DNA from: Protonemura montana
Taxonomy: Eukaryota; Arthropoda; Insecta; Plecoptera; Nemouridae
Reading direction: 5' to 3'
DNA length: 64,000 bases
Assembly (NCBI GenBank): GCA_947568835.1
Contig: OX387608.1
Coordinates: 856,501-920,500, forward strand
Below the pieces are notes generated by a model, which was given only the letters and a program-made list of their open reading frames with translations, did no database searches and was not told where the DNA came from. Shown piece by piece: positions 1 through 9,891 of the stretch. Position numbers and translations under genes: made by a program. The stretch's first letter is position 1. Each line of letters opens with the position of its first letter.

Positions 1-158
1 GCCATGGCAAATTGTCTGTCTGGTGAAAGTCTAGTCTCAGTCAGAAGTCCTACAGCGATGCTGTGTCTGTCGAGAAAGTCGTGGAGTTCGCTACGTTTTG
101 GTATGACGCTGTTGGCGTTCCAAGTCATGAGGTTCGTTTGTCGAGGATGTTCAGGCAT
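1..158 (-). CDS. Jockey-type ORF2, N-terminal end (partial, runs off the window)
   Basis: This is the start of an endonuclease/reverse transcriptase ORF of a Jockey-type non-LTR retrotransposon. The reading frame begins MPEHPRQTNLMTWNANS, where the MTWNANS-type block opens the APE-like endonuclease, and continues through a LLTETRLSP block before leaving the window. The start at 158 overlaps the ORF1 stop by 8 nt (ATGCCTGA), an arrangement also seen in the copy near 61364. The same family occurs in opposite orientation at about 61300-61880 with only a few mismatches over the last 90 bases. No damage is visible in this short piece, but only the first 52 codons are present. Confidence 0.75.
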   Translation of the reverse strand, partial: MPEHPRQTNLMTWNANSVIPKRSELHDFLDRHSIAVGLLTETRLSPDRQFAM

Positions 159-399
159 TCTGTGGCATCAAGGTCGCAATGAGTGACGGCGCAAGTTGCG
201 CGAGCATCGTGATGGTCGGATGAATTTTTGGGTCGGCAATTGCTTTGGCCACAGTCAGTAGGATTGAGCGCCAGTCAATCCCCGCATATGGGATGCCATA
301 GATGTTGGGTTCGGCGTCCGATTTGCTGGTCGAAACTGGTTCCTGGACTCACTCTGCGGTTGGTTCGGGAGCCGGGTCTATAAATGGGTTTGTTCCGGC
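151..399 (-). pseudogene. Jockey-type ORF1, C-terminal end
   Basis: This is the C-terminal tail of a Jockey gag-like ORF1, directly upstream of the ORF2 fragment. The frame holds the block HPTITMLAQLAPSLIATLMP just before the stop, matching the ORF1 tail of the copy ending at about 61371. An in-frame TGA interrupts it further upstream, so it is broken. No zinc knuckles are included. The plus-strand Jockey chimera starts immediately beyond position 402, so the upstream part of this ORF1 is missing. Confidence 0.65.
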
Positions 400-402
400 C
401 GT

Positions 403-2244
403 TGCCCGGGCAAAGCTCAGTGAACGCTCTGACTAAGGAACTACAGGCTAAAATAACTGACCACAAAAACGAAACATGGGCAGCCAAACTTAAGTCCCTA
501 ACAGTCAGAGATAACTCCATTTGGAGGATGACAAAGGCGATCCTAAGAGTTCCCCAAAAGACCCCCCCTATCCACGGGCAAAATGGTATGGCCTACAATG
601 ATCAGGATAAGGCCGAAGCCTTTGCCGACACCTTAGAGTCAACCTTCTTACCCAACAACGATCCATCAGACATAGACCACATTGCTCTGGTCAATCGAGC
701 CACACGGTCCCTCAACGATATGAGCCTGGACCATGATTCCATAATACAAACTTCCCCTAAGGAATTACAATCTTCTATTCAACGGCTAAAAAACAAAAAG
801 GCTCCGGGTCCTGACAACATTCCCAATCAAGTCATAAAACAGCTACCCGAAAAAGCTATTGAACATCTTTCTTGCATATTCAACGCGATGCTCCAACTAA
901 ACTATTTTCCTCCAATTATGAAACATTCGAAAATCATTATTTTCCCAAAACCTGCGAAGGATCATGGGTTCCCCCAGAACCATCGACCTATTAGTCTCCT
1001 CACAGATTTTTCAAAACTCTTCGAAAGAGTAATTCTAGACAGGCTTCAACTTCACATCGATACAAAAAACATAATAATCAATGAGCAATTCGGCTTCAGG
1101 AGGAAGCATTCCACAGAACAACAATTGGTTAGATTGACAAACATAATTGACCAAAACAACATTATTTGCAACGAGCAGTTTGGCTTTCGAAAGCATCACT
1201 CCACTGACCATCAACTTCTTAGGATTACGGAGACAATAACCAGGGGTTTTAATGAGAGACGTTCGACAGGTGTTGTCTTCCTAGACATAGCACAAGCTTT
1301 TGACAAGGTATGGCACAGGGGCCTCATTAGTAAGCTCATGAAGCTAAACTTTCCCACCTACCTTATTAAACTGATAGCTTCCTATCTTAACGACAGATCT
1401 TTTCAAGTGAGCCACGAGAGCTCATTATCCTCGGTGAGGCCCATAGAGGCTGGGGTGCCACAAGGCTCTCTGCTGGGACCGACACTTTTTAACATATATA
1501 TAAATGACATGCCCCGAACTCCGGGTGTAGATATAGCGTTGTATGCCGATGACACTGCTCTTATAGCACAATCTTTAAGAGGTTACCTGGCTAGCAGGAG
1601 ACTTCAACTAGCTTTAGATGAATTAGAAACTTGGTACGAGCTCTGGCGTATCAAGATTAATAATCAAGATCAAGAATAAAAGCAACGCCGATTTATTTAC
1701 AAAACAAAGAAAAAAGATAGTGACTAGTGTAGAACCCCTAAGTTTATTTGACGAAGAGATTCCCTGGAAATCTGATTATAAGTATTTAGGTGTAGTCTTG
1801 GACAAATCTCTGAATTGGAGCAAGCATATAGATAGCATAGTGACAAAGGCCAGGTCTAGGTTAGGTCTTCTGCGACCACTAGTAAACAAACGAAGTGCCC
1901 TCAGCATTCGTAACGGCCTGACCCTGTATAAAACCTTAATACTTCCAATTATGACTTACGCTTCCGCCGTTTGGGGCGGTACAGCAAAATCCACTAAACG
2001 ATTACAAACTGTTCAAAATATCATATTACGGCGTATAACAAGGTCTCCTTGGTACGTCCGTAACCAAGATATTCATCGACAACTTGATATGATCCTCTTC
2101 AAGGCTCATGTCAAAACACTTGCAGTTGAGTTTTATAAAAACCTTGACACGGCCCCAAATACCTTGGTACAAGGACTTGCAAACTATGACAGTCAGGAGC
2201 TGACTAAATACGCTAGACCAAAGGCCATATTGGCCTTAGAATAA
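403..2244 (+). pseudogene. Jockey ORF2 reverse transcriptase (chimeric, frameshifted)
   Basis: Encodes the reverse transcriptase part of Jockey ORF2, without the endonuclease. Visible RT blocks, in order: KAPGPDNIPN, HRPISLLTDFSKLFERV, NEQFGFR (twice), VVFLDIAQAFDKVWH, GVPQGSLLGP and the catalytic YADDTAL. The thumb and C-terminal region (KYLGVVLDKSLNW, RRITRSPWYVRN) continue to a stop at 2242-2244. A frameshift near 1665-1680 separates RT from thumb: the first frame ends at 1679 and the second is clear from about 1720. The duplicated fingers motif would probably disturb folding. The endonuclease and ORF1 are absent. Confidence 0.85.
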
Positions 2245-2489
2245 ATTAGATTATTATTATTCTTCTTCTTATAGATTATTCCTTATAATGTATTGTTACT
2301 TTTTCTATTATTATTTTTATTATAAGGTATTATTAGGTAAAATAGATTAAAAAGTAGTCAAGGAAAACCTTATATATGACATAAAAAATAAATAAAGACA
2401 ACTAGTTAAGAGCCCAAGCTCGGGATTGGAAATTCGACTCAAGAGGGTCTCATCCCCTCCAGCCAAGAGCATTTTGACTGACTTTTGAC
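2245..2489 (+). other. Jockey J1 3' UTR
   Basis: AT-rich 3' untranslated region after the ORF2 stop. It ends with a conserved Jockey 3' block (CTCGGGATTGG, then GGGTCTCATCCCCTCCAGCCA) also found at about 48920-48970 and 58960-59030. It joins the next Jockey fragment at 2490 without spacer. Confidence 0.6.
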
Positions 2490-3624
2490 TGCCCGGGCAA
2501 AGCTCAGTGAACGCTCTGACTAGGGAACTACAGGCTAAAATAACTGACCACAAAAACGAAACATGGGCAGCCAAACTCAAGTCCCTAACAGTCAGAGAAA
2601 ACTCCATTTGGAGGATGACAAAGGCGATCCTAAGAATTCCCCAAAAGACCCCCCCTATCCACGGGCAAAATGGTATGGCCTACAATGATCAGGATAAGGC
2701 CGAAGCCTTTGCCGACACCTTAGAGTCAACCTTCTTACCCAACAACGATCCATCAGACATAGACCACATTGCTCTGGTCAATCGAGCCACACGGTCCCTC
2801 AACGATATGAGCCTGGACCATGATTCCATAATCCAAACTTCCCCTAAGGAATTACAATCTTCTATTCAACGGCTAAAAAACAAAAAGGCTCCGGGTCCTG
2901 ACAACATCCCCAATCAAGTCATAAAACAGCTACCCGAAAAAGCAAATTAACATCTTTCTTGCATATTCAACGCGATGCTCCAACTAAACTATTTTCCTCC
3001 AATTATGAAACATTCGAAAATCATTCTTTTCCCAAAACCTGCCAAGGATCATGGGTTTCCCCAGAACCATCGACCTATTAGTCTCCTCACAGGTTTTTCA
3101 AAACTCTTCGAAAGAGTAATTCTAGACAGGCTTCAACTTCACATCGATACAAAAAACATAATAATCAATGAGCAATTCGGCTTCAGGAGGAAGCATTCCA
3201 CAGAACAACAATTGGTTAGATTGACAAACATAATTAAGAAAGGCTTCGACTGGAAGATGCACACTGCGGTGGTATTTTTGGACATCGCACAGGCGTTTGA
3301 TAAGGTTTGGCACCAAGGGCTAATATTCAAAATGATGGAAAACCAATTTCCCACTTACCTGATTCGTATCATCAAATCGTATCTGTGCGGGCGCTCCTTC
3401 CAAGTTACCCACGGAAATGCCATCTCTACCACAAGGAAAATCAAAGCCGGGGTTCCACAAGGCTCCCTTCTGGGACCTTTGCTTTTTAACTTATACATTA
3501 ATGACATTCCCCGATCGCCGAATACAGAGCTAGCCTTCTATGCCGATGACACGGCCTTAAAAACCCAGTCAAGAAGAGGACACATCGCCTGCGACAAGCT
3601 GCAGGAGGCTCTTGACCGTCTAGA
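2490..3624 (+). pseudogene. Jockey-type ORF2 reverse transcriptase J2 (family 1), interrupted by element A
   Basis: Second copy of the family 1 Jockey RT. It begins at exactly the same internal point as J1. RT blocks seen: KAPGPDNIPN, HRPISLLTGFSKLF, NEQFGFRRKHST, VVFLDIAQAFDKVWH, GVPQGSLLGPLLF and YADDTAL. A nonsense codon at 2948-2950 (where J1 reads isoleucine-glutamate) breaks an otherwise continuous frame. The sequence stops after the block LQEALDRLE, where the 3' end of I-type element A begins. The thumb, C-terminus, endonuclease and ORF1 are absent. Confidence 0.85.
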
Positions 3625-3644
3625 GAACGAACATTGGTGTTTTA

Positions 3645-3676
3645 CGGCGCGTCAACCGGACGGTCATTTTGCGCCG
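3645..3676 (-). other. Conserved 3' hairpin of element A
   Basis: An outer stem CGGCGC/GCGCCG encloses an inner ACCG/CGGT stem, located between the tail repeat and the ORF2 stop. The same fold recurs at every other I-type 3' end in the window. In non-LTR elements such 3' structures are commonly what the reverse transcriptase recognises when priming; that role is inferred here. Confidence 0.7.
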
Positions 3677-3730
3677 GAAAAAAGATGGTTTGTTAATGTG
3701 ATAAAATAGAAGTCATAAATCGATAAAATA

Positions 3731-6700
3731 TTACATTTGACTTATCAGGTCAAATTCTTCTAGAAATTTAAAAACTTTGTCGATACTGCGTGGGTTATCA
3801 GCTAAAACTTTATCAATAGAGTGTTCTAGTTTAAGTCGCTGCCTTGCAGCCCTGTACTTGGCACAATCAATTAAAAAATGTCGAACAGTTAAAATCTCAT
3901 CACAGTCGTCGCAACGTGGAGGTGTCTTATCAGCCGTGAATAAAAATGAGTGTGTTAAAAGAGTATGCCCAATACGTAGACGTGTTAGAACAACTTCTTC
4001 GTGTCTTGAGGATCTTATTGCGGAGTCCCAATGCTCGACAGTTGGTTTAATTTCTTGTAGCTTATTATTTATTTGCTTTTCCCATTCTTTCTGAAATTTA
4101 TCCTTAAAAAGTGATTTAAAATGAATTTTTAAATGCGAAGTCTTGTCACTATCAATAAAAACTTTTTCAGTGGCACCTCTTGCAGCTCTGTCTGCCAACT
4201 CGTTGCCCTGTATCCCCACGTGTCCAGGGACCCAACAGAACACCATCCTGACGCCCCTTGAAGACAGGGACGCCAGGAGTGAGTGAATGCCCTGGACAAG
4301 AAACAGTGGGGAATACAGGACGTCAATAGCTTGGAGGGAACTGAGGGAGTCCGAGCAAATAAAAAAGGATTTCTCTGGTCTATTATTGATATGTTCAAGG
4401 GTTTTTAAAATGGCAAATAATTCAGCAGTAAAAACACTGCTCATATTATTTAAGCGAAATCCTTGGGATATGTCTTTCGAGATAAAAGCACTACCAACTA
4501 AGTTATCCAAATTTGGAGCCGTCTGTATAGTAAAAAATAAAATCTTTAAAATCAGAAGTCAATTCATAAAAACGTTTTTGGAATACCACCTGGCTGGTGG
4601 ACGCCTTTTCCAGAGACGTCAAACCCATTTTACATGAAGGCCTCGGGACGAGCCAAGGAGGCGACGGACTTGGTTCCACAGGGTAAACCCTGGGAACATG
4701 AAAATTTAATTCTATAAAGGTTCTTGCTAGACGAATACCAGATGGTAGTGTTGCATTTGGCTTGCTATTGTAAAGAGGTTCAAATCGTGGATCGAGCAGG
4801 GCCTGGTATGTTGGGTGTTTCTTCATTCCCATGATCTTTGTTGCATAGGAAGCCATGAGGTATTGCCTTCGGAGCGATAATGGAGGTTCGCTGGCCAAAC
4901 AATACAGGCTTTCCACCCGGCTGGTTCGGAGGGCGCCGGTCGCCAGCCGGATGCCTGTATTGTGGATTGTATTTAGAGGCTTCAAGTAGCTATCGCGAGC
5001 AGAACTAAAAACAATGCACCCATAATCAAGTTTTGATCGCACGAGTGCTCGATACAACCGTAACATGACAGTTCGGTCAGCGCCCCAGCGTGTTCCGGTG
5101 AGATATCTTAATAGATTGACTGATTTCATGCATTTTTGTTTCAGCTGTGCGATTTGCTCTTTCCAATTTAATTTGGTATCAAAAATGAGACCGAGAAATT
5201 TTACAGTCTCTGACACCGGCAACAAGATGTTTCTAAGCGTGATTTCTGGAGGTGGGAAGAGACCTCTTTTGCGCGTGAAGTGGGCGCAGATGGACTTTGC
5301 TGTCGAGAAATTAAACCCCGTGTTGTCCGTCCATTTCACTAATCTATTTACTGTTATTTGTAATTGCCGAGTGGCTGACGCGAGCGTCCTCGATGAGCAG
5401 ACAATAGCCAAATCATCGACGAATAGCGACGAAAGAACGGGAGATTTTACACATTCTGTAATCCCGTTAATGGCAATCGCAAATAAAGTTACGCTAAGGA
5501 CCGACCCTTGTGGGACGCCATTTTCCTGTTTAAAAGTGTCGGATAAAATATTTCCTAGTCGAACGTTAAAAATGCGATCAGTCATAAAATTGGAGATAAA
5601 AATTGGAAGTCGACCTTTAAAACCCCACCTAGAGAGAGTACGTAGGATACCGTAACACCAAGTAGTGTCGTACGCTTTTTCCAAGTCAAAGAAAATACCG
5701 ACAGCGTGCTGCTTCAAAAGGAACGTGTTTTGTAGACACGTTTCTAGGCGAACCAAATGATCGAGGGTGCTCCTATTTCGTCTAAAGCCACATTGGAAGT
5801 TTGATAAGAGTCTATTCTTTTCCAGCCACCAGATTAATCTGTTGTTAATCATTCGTTCCAGGATTTTGCACAGACAACTGGTGAGGGAGATGGGTCGGTA
5901 ACTGGCCGCCAGTGTCTTGTCCTTTCCGGGTTTAGGAACGGGGATCTGAATGGCACAGCGCCAGCTGTCGGGAAAAGATTGTTCTGACCAGATTGAATTG
6001 TAGGCTTCGAGCAAGATGTCAAGGGCTCTTGGCAACAGGTGTTTTAGAAAGGCGTTGTGAATTCGATCTGGGCCTGGGGATGTATTTTTGGACGTTTTGA
6101 TAGCATGACTTAACTCCCACATGCTAAACGGAACATTATAGGTCTCTAAGTTTGCGGATTGAAATTGAAGCCGCTTTCTCTCTTCTATGAGCTTAACCTT
6201 TTGGAATGTTTCCGAGTAGTGTCGGGAGCTAGAAATGTCTGAAAAGTGTCTTCCTATGGTGTTGGCAATCTCCTTTGGGTTTGTAATGATATCTCCATTA
6301 CGTTCAATCCCGGAGATAGTTGTTGCTTTGTGTTTTCCACTAATTTTGTTCACCCTGTGCCACACTTTGGAGGACGGTGTGGCACATGTAATGGAAGACA
6401 CATACTCCCGCCAAGAATTCCTTTTTGCCTCTTTGATTGTTCGGCGTGCTTTGGCTCGTAGCTTCCTAAATTCCATAAGATTTTCCTCTGTGGGGTGTTT
6501 TGTAAAAATTCGTAAAGCCCTCTTCCTATCTTTGATGGCTTCTCCACATTCAGTGCTCCACCATGGCACAGGGATGCGGTGGGGCTTTGTCGATGTTTGT
6601 GGAACTGTTTCCTCAGCCGCTTTTAAAATTAGTTCAGTGATACATTTAATTTTAGAAGCAGAATCTCCCACTTGGACTGAGCCACTTACATCTGCCAAAG

Positions 6701-7421
6701 CAGCAAACCGCTTCCAATCGGCTCGTTTGAGACTCCATTGAGGTGGCCGAGCTGGAGGCTGAAAGTCAGTTTGCATTTTTTAAATAATGGGTAAATGATC
6801 ACTCCCACATAGATCGTTGTGTACTGTAAACTCTAAATTGGGTGCCAGAGAAGGCGAAGAGAGACACATGTCAATCGCCGAGAATTGTCCATTAAAAGAA
6901 TTAAATCTAGTATTTTGTCCGTTGTTTAAAATAAATAAGTCGTTGTCATTGATAAAAGTCTCCAGCATCCGACCCCTGCCACAACCATTGGCCATTGTGT
7001 CGCCCCACAAGCGATTATGTGCATTGAAGTCACCCAATAACACAAAAGGGTGGGGCAGTTGGGACACAAGGCTCTGGAGGTTAGGGGCCGTAGCTGGTGC
7101 CCATTCGGGAAGGTAGATGTTGCAAAAGGTGACGGGCTGAGGTAGGTGAACCCGGACGGCCACTGCCTGAAGAGGTGTGGTGAGCGGCAGTGGACTTACG
7201 AAGACCGAGTCCAACACTGCCGTCGCCACGCCACCATGAGCTATAAGACCAGTCGTGTCGTCATGTCGATAAAAAGTATAATTCTTTAAAATAGGGTTGT
7301 CAGTTTGTTTAAAATGTGTTTCTTGTAAAAAGATACACAAGGGATTAAAATGAGAGGCTAAAACTCGGACTTCTTCTCGGCGAATATTAAAACCACGAAC
7401 GTTCCATTGAATAAAAGCCAT
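3731..7421 (-). pseudogene. I-type ORF2: endonuclease, reverse transcriptase, RNase H (element A)
   Basis: ORF2 polyprotein of element A, starting at MAFIQWNVRG. In order: APE-like endonuclease (LQETHF, LLGDFNAH, GSDHLPI), reverse transcriptase (FFDLEKAYDTTW, NGVPQGSVLSVTLF, LFVDDLAIV) and C-terminal RNase H (YYTDGSK, AELFAILKTL, CSDSLSSL, WVPGHVGIQGNELADRAA), then a Cys-rich tail (PPRCDDCDEIL..HFLIDC). Two lesions are visible: a nonsense TAA at 6780-6782 directly after the endonuclease GSDHLPII block, and a frameshift near 4503-4510 inside RNase H. Otherwise the domains are full length. The upstream ORF1 frame runs into this one without a stop. Confidence 0.9.
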
Positions 7422-8577
7422 AATGTAAAAACCAATAAAAACACTAAGAGCTAATATCACAAAAACTTTGGTACTATCAGAAACTATCACAGAGAATATC
7501 ACAGACAAATTATCACAGATAAATTCACCTATCTTTAAAAGTCTATTCTTGTGTGCTGCTTTTTTTTTTTCGCTTGGCTTTTTAGCAGCACCACCACCAC
7601 CACCTTCAACTTCCATCTCCTCCTCAGACGATGAAAATATTTTTTTCTGGGGGCCCGCCTCCAGCGTGATCCTCTGCTTCTTGGCGCCTCGCGAAGTGGC
7701 CAGAATCAGGGCATCACCCTCACTGGACACTTCAAAGTCTTGGCTGCCCGAGGGCTGATTAATTTTAGAAGTAGTTTTTGGGGGATCTTTCTTCGATTGT
7801 AATTTCTTCAGTTCTTTGTTCATCTGGTTATTTTTGTGTTTAAGGTCTTCGTTTTCTTTTCTCAACTTCTTAATTTCTTCAGTCTGCTCTTCAATTTTTC
7901 TGGTTTGTTCTTCGATTTTCTTGTTAGTTTCCCCTTGACCGGCCAGAATGGCAGTCATCATTGTCATTATTTCTTTTAGGTCGGGCGCAGTAGCGGTTAC
8001 AGGTGGTGGTGGTGGGGGTGGCGGAGTTGCAGCCTGGGAAAAAGATTTCGTCATCGAAACAGGGTGAAGTGCGGAATATTTTTTTCTTGCTTCTGGGAAG
8101 GTAATCTTTTCCAATGTCTTAATTTCCGCTATCTTCTTTTCTTTTTTCCAGGTCGGGCAATCCCGGGACCAGGAGGTGTGCGTACCAGCGCAGTTCACAC
8201 ATTTAACTTCCTGATCGCACGGTGCATCAGGGTGCACACCTGACTTTCCACATTTATCGCAGACTCGATCTCTCTTGCAGTCCTGCTGCCCGTGACCAAA
8301 GCGTTGGCAGTTGAGACATCTCAAAGGGTTTGGAATATGGGGTTTAACTGTTATTCTGATAAAACCTGCATATACACATTGTGGAGGGGAAACGGTGCTA
8401 AAAGTTAAAATATGAAGGGGTGAACGTTTCAGGACACCATCACCAGACATTAATTACTTGGTCAAAAAGACCCGGAATAGAATTAGGGGTGGGAATTGGT
8501 GATGGTAGAGGGGGAAACTCGGGGGACAGAGTTAAAGAGGGGGAGGGGGGAGAGTTCTGACAATTGGGTTTCGACAT
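7422..8577 (-). pseudogene. I-type ORF1, zinc-knuckle coiled-coil protein (element A), internally deleted
   Basis: RNA-binding gag-like protein of element A. The N-terminus starts at 8577 (MSKPNCQNSPPSPS, proline-rich). After about 40 codons roughly 150 codons are missing relative to ORF1 of B and X, and the frame shifts near 8450. Then follow CCHC-type knuckles (CLNCQRFGHGQQDC, CDKCGKSGVHPDAPC, CVNCAGTHTSWSRDC), a polyproline run, a long charged coiled coil (about 8000-7790) and a basic tail. No stop occurs before the ORF2 methionine at 7421, so the second frame would produce an ORF1-ORF2 fusion through a hydrophobic linker. In B and X the two ORFs are separate. Confidence 0.8.
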
Positions 8578-9033
8578 GGAACAGTTTGGGGCCAACCGCC
8601 CCCAAATGCCCGGCATAGGGACTCAACTAACCCCACGGGGTACTACCCCGTGGGGCCTTGTAAACGATACCGGGTTACCTCCCATCGAAATTCGATGAGA
8701 GGGAGCCGGTAAACGACTTCCCATCCATCGGGCGGGGGGACGGAAAGTGCCAATTTTACGGCCGGGCGCCCCCGGGCGCAATTGACCTTTTCCCTGGGCA
8801 GAGGGCACCGATATTGTCATACAATACCCCCGCCCGGCTATTGCAGCCAACGCAACCCGGGGACGAGCCCAAGTACAAACGAATCAGAATAGAAAGATCA
8901 AATCAGAACCATGGATAGCGAGTGTCGTCAACGTGTGGAGTTCGGGTGTGCGCAGAAAGCCGGCCAGAAAGGTAAGGAAAAGAATTTTAGGAAAGAGAGA
9001 AAGAGACAAGAACGACACGAGAGCTCCCCGGAC
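8578..9033 (-). other. Element A 5' UTR, inner part
   Basis: Untranslated leader between ORF1 and the MULE insertion. It holds a perfect 12-bp inverted repeat with a one-base spacer at 8631-8655 (CCCCACGGGGTA / TACCCCGTGGGG) and ends with the left copy of the MULE target duplication at 9025-9033. No coding signal is convincing. Confidence 0.6.
9025..9033. repeat. MULE target-site duplication, left copy
   Basis: The 9-bp sequence TCCCCGGAC lies directly outside the left terminal repeat and is repeated exactly at 13412-13420. Nine bases is the usual target duplication for Mutator-like elements. Confidence 0.93.
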
Positions 9034-9105
9034 GCGCCTTTCCTTTCCCAGCATTAGCCCAGCAGATCTCTGCAAATCAGCCATTTCATTGGTTGAAACT
9101 TTAAA
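9034..9105 (+). repeat. MULE terminal inverted repeat, left
   Basis: Begins GCGCCTTTCC. The first 33 bases are a perfect reverse complement of 13379-13411. The inner 40 bases remain similar, including a shared CATTGGTT block. CCAAT-like sites inside the repeats could serve as promoter elements. Confidence 0.9.
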
Positions 9106-9891
9106 GGGCCGCGGGCAACCTTGGCCGCGGGCGTAATGCGCCGACAGCGCCAGTCTATGAAGTGTCTAACTCTACGGTGAAAAGATCTCTGCGTGCCTTT
9201 TGCGCCCGTATCAATTTTGCCAAATTGGTGCGATCGATCGAGAAGATTGTTACGCTGAAAATCAGTGGGTGCAATAAGGTAGCTAGCGCGCATTTGAATG
9301 AACCGCCTTCGCCGAAAACGACGAAGCTCTGCAAGATGCGCGATTTTGTAGGTCACGTCCGTTACGTCGTAGCGACAACAAAACCTATTTCACATTACCA
9401 AACTTCTTTGATACGACTAAATAAATGCTGATAAATGCTGTGCTATCGTGACTATTTTAAACCGCAAGTAAGTTAATGCTGTATTATCCGAAGATCGCAG
9501 GTAAGTAGAGAATATCATTTATTAATCTATGCTCGAACCACAGATTCTTTCTTCTGTGCTCTAACCTAACCTTACTTACCTGTCAGAAAATTATTCACAG
9601 TTATTTACAGTTTTCAATATTTTATTGACTAAATAGCGCCGACTAGTAATATTAAGCAACATTAATAACAAAATAATCAGCTCACTATGCATTTTGATAG
9701 TTTTAGTTACATATTTACTAGGCTAGTCGCTCAAAATTGAACTAAAGCACAATATAAAGGTAGTCATTGAATTCAATAGTGCGGTATAGTACTGTACAGA
9801 AAGAAGTAAGTAACTATGAGCATTGTATTTCAAAGCTAAAATTATTTACGAAATAAATTGGTAAAATACTGTGCTTTTATACAGTACTGCA
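9106..9891 (-). other. MULE 3' non-coding region
   Basis: About 790 bases between the left terminal repeat and the transposase stop. The sequence becomes AT-rich after about 9360. Short open frames occur on plus but have no recognisable motifs. It probably contains the transposase 3' UTR; an AATAAA-type signal could not be assigned with confidence. Confidence 0.5.

Larger units (their letters stand above)
403..2489 (+). mobile_element. Jockey-type retrotransposon J1, chimera of two families
   Basis: This is a 5'-truncated Jockey-type element. Positions 403-1148 are about 99 percent identical to 2490-3235 (family 1). From 1149 on, the sequence switches to a different Jockey family (family 2) and runs through its ORF2 end and an AT-rich 3' UTR ending near 2489. 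The 3' UTR carries a G/C-rich GGGTCTCATCCCCTCC block that recurs near 48935 and 58985, marking Jockey 3' ends. At the switch the conserved fingers motif NEQFGFR appears twice. Either template switching, insertion of family 2 into family 1 with a very long target duplication, or tandem duplication could explain the layout. Confidence 0.8.

Noticed and set aside
9162-9431. 89-codon plus ORF inside the MULE
   Set aside because: No recognisable motif; it lies opposite the transposase strand in the terminal region and looks like chance.
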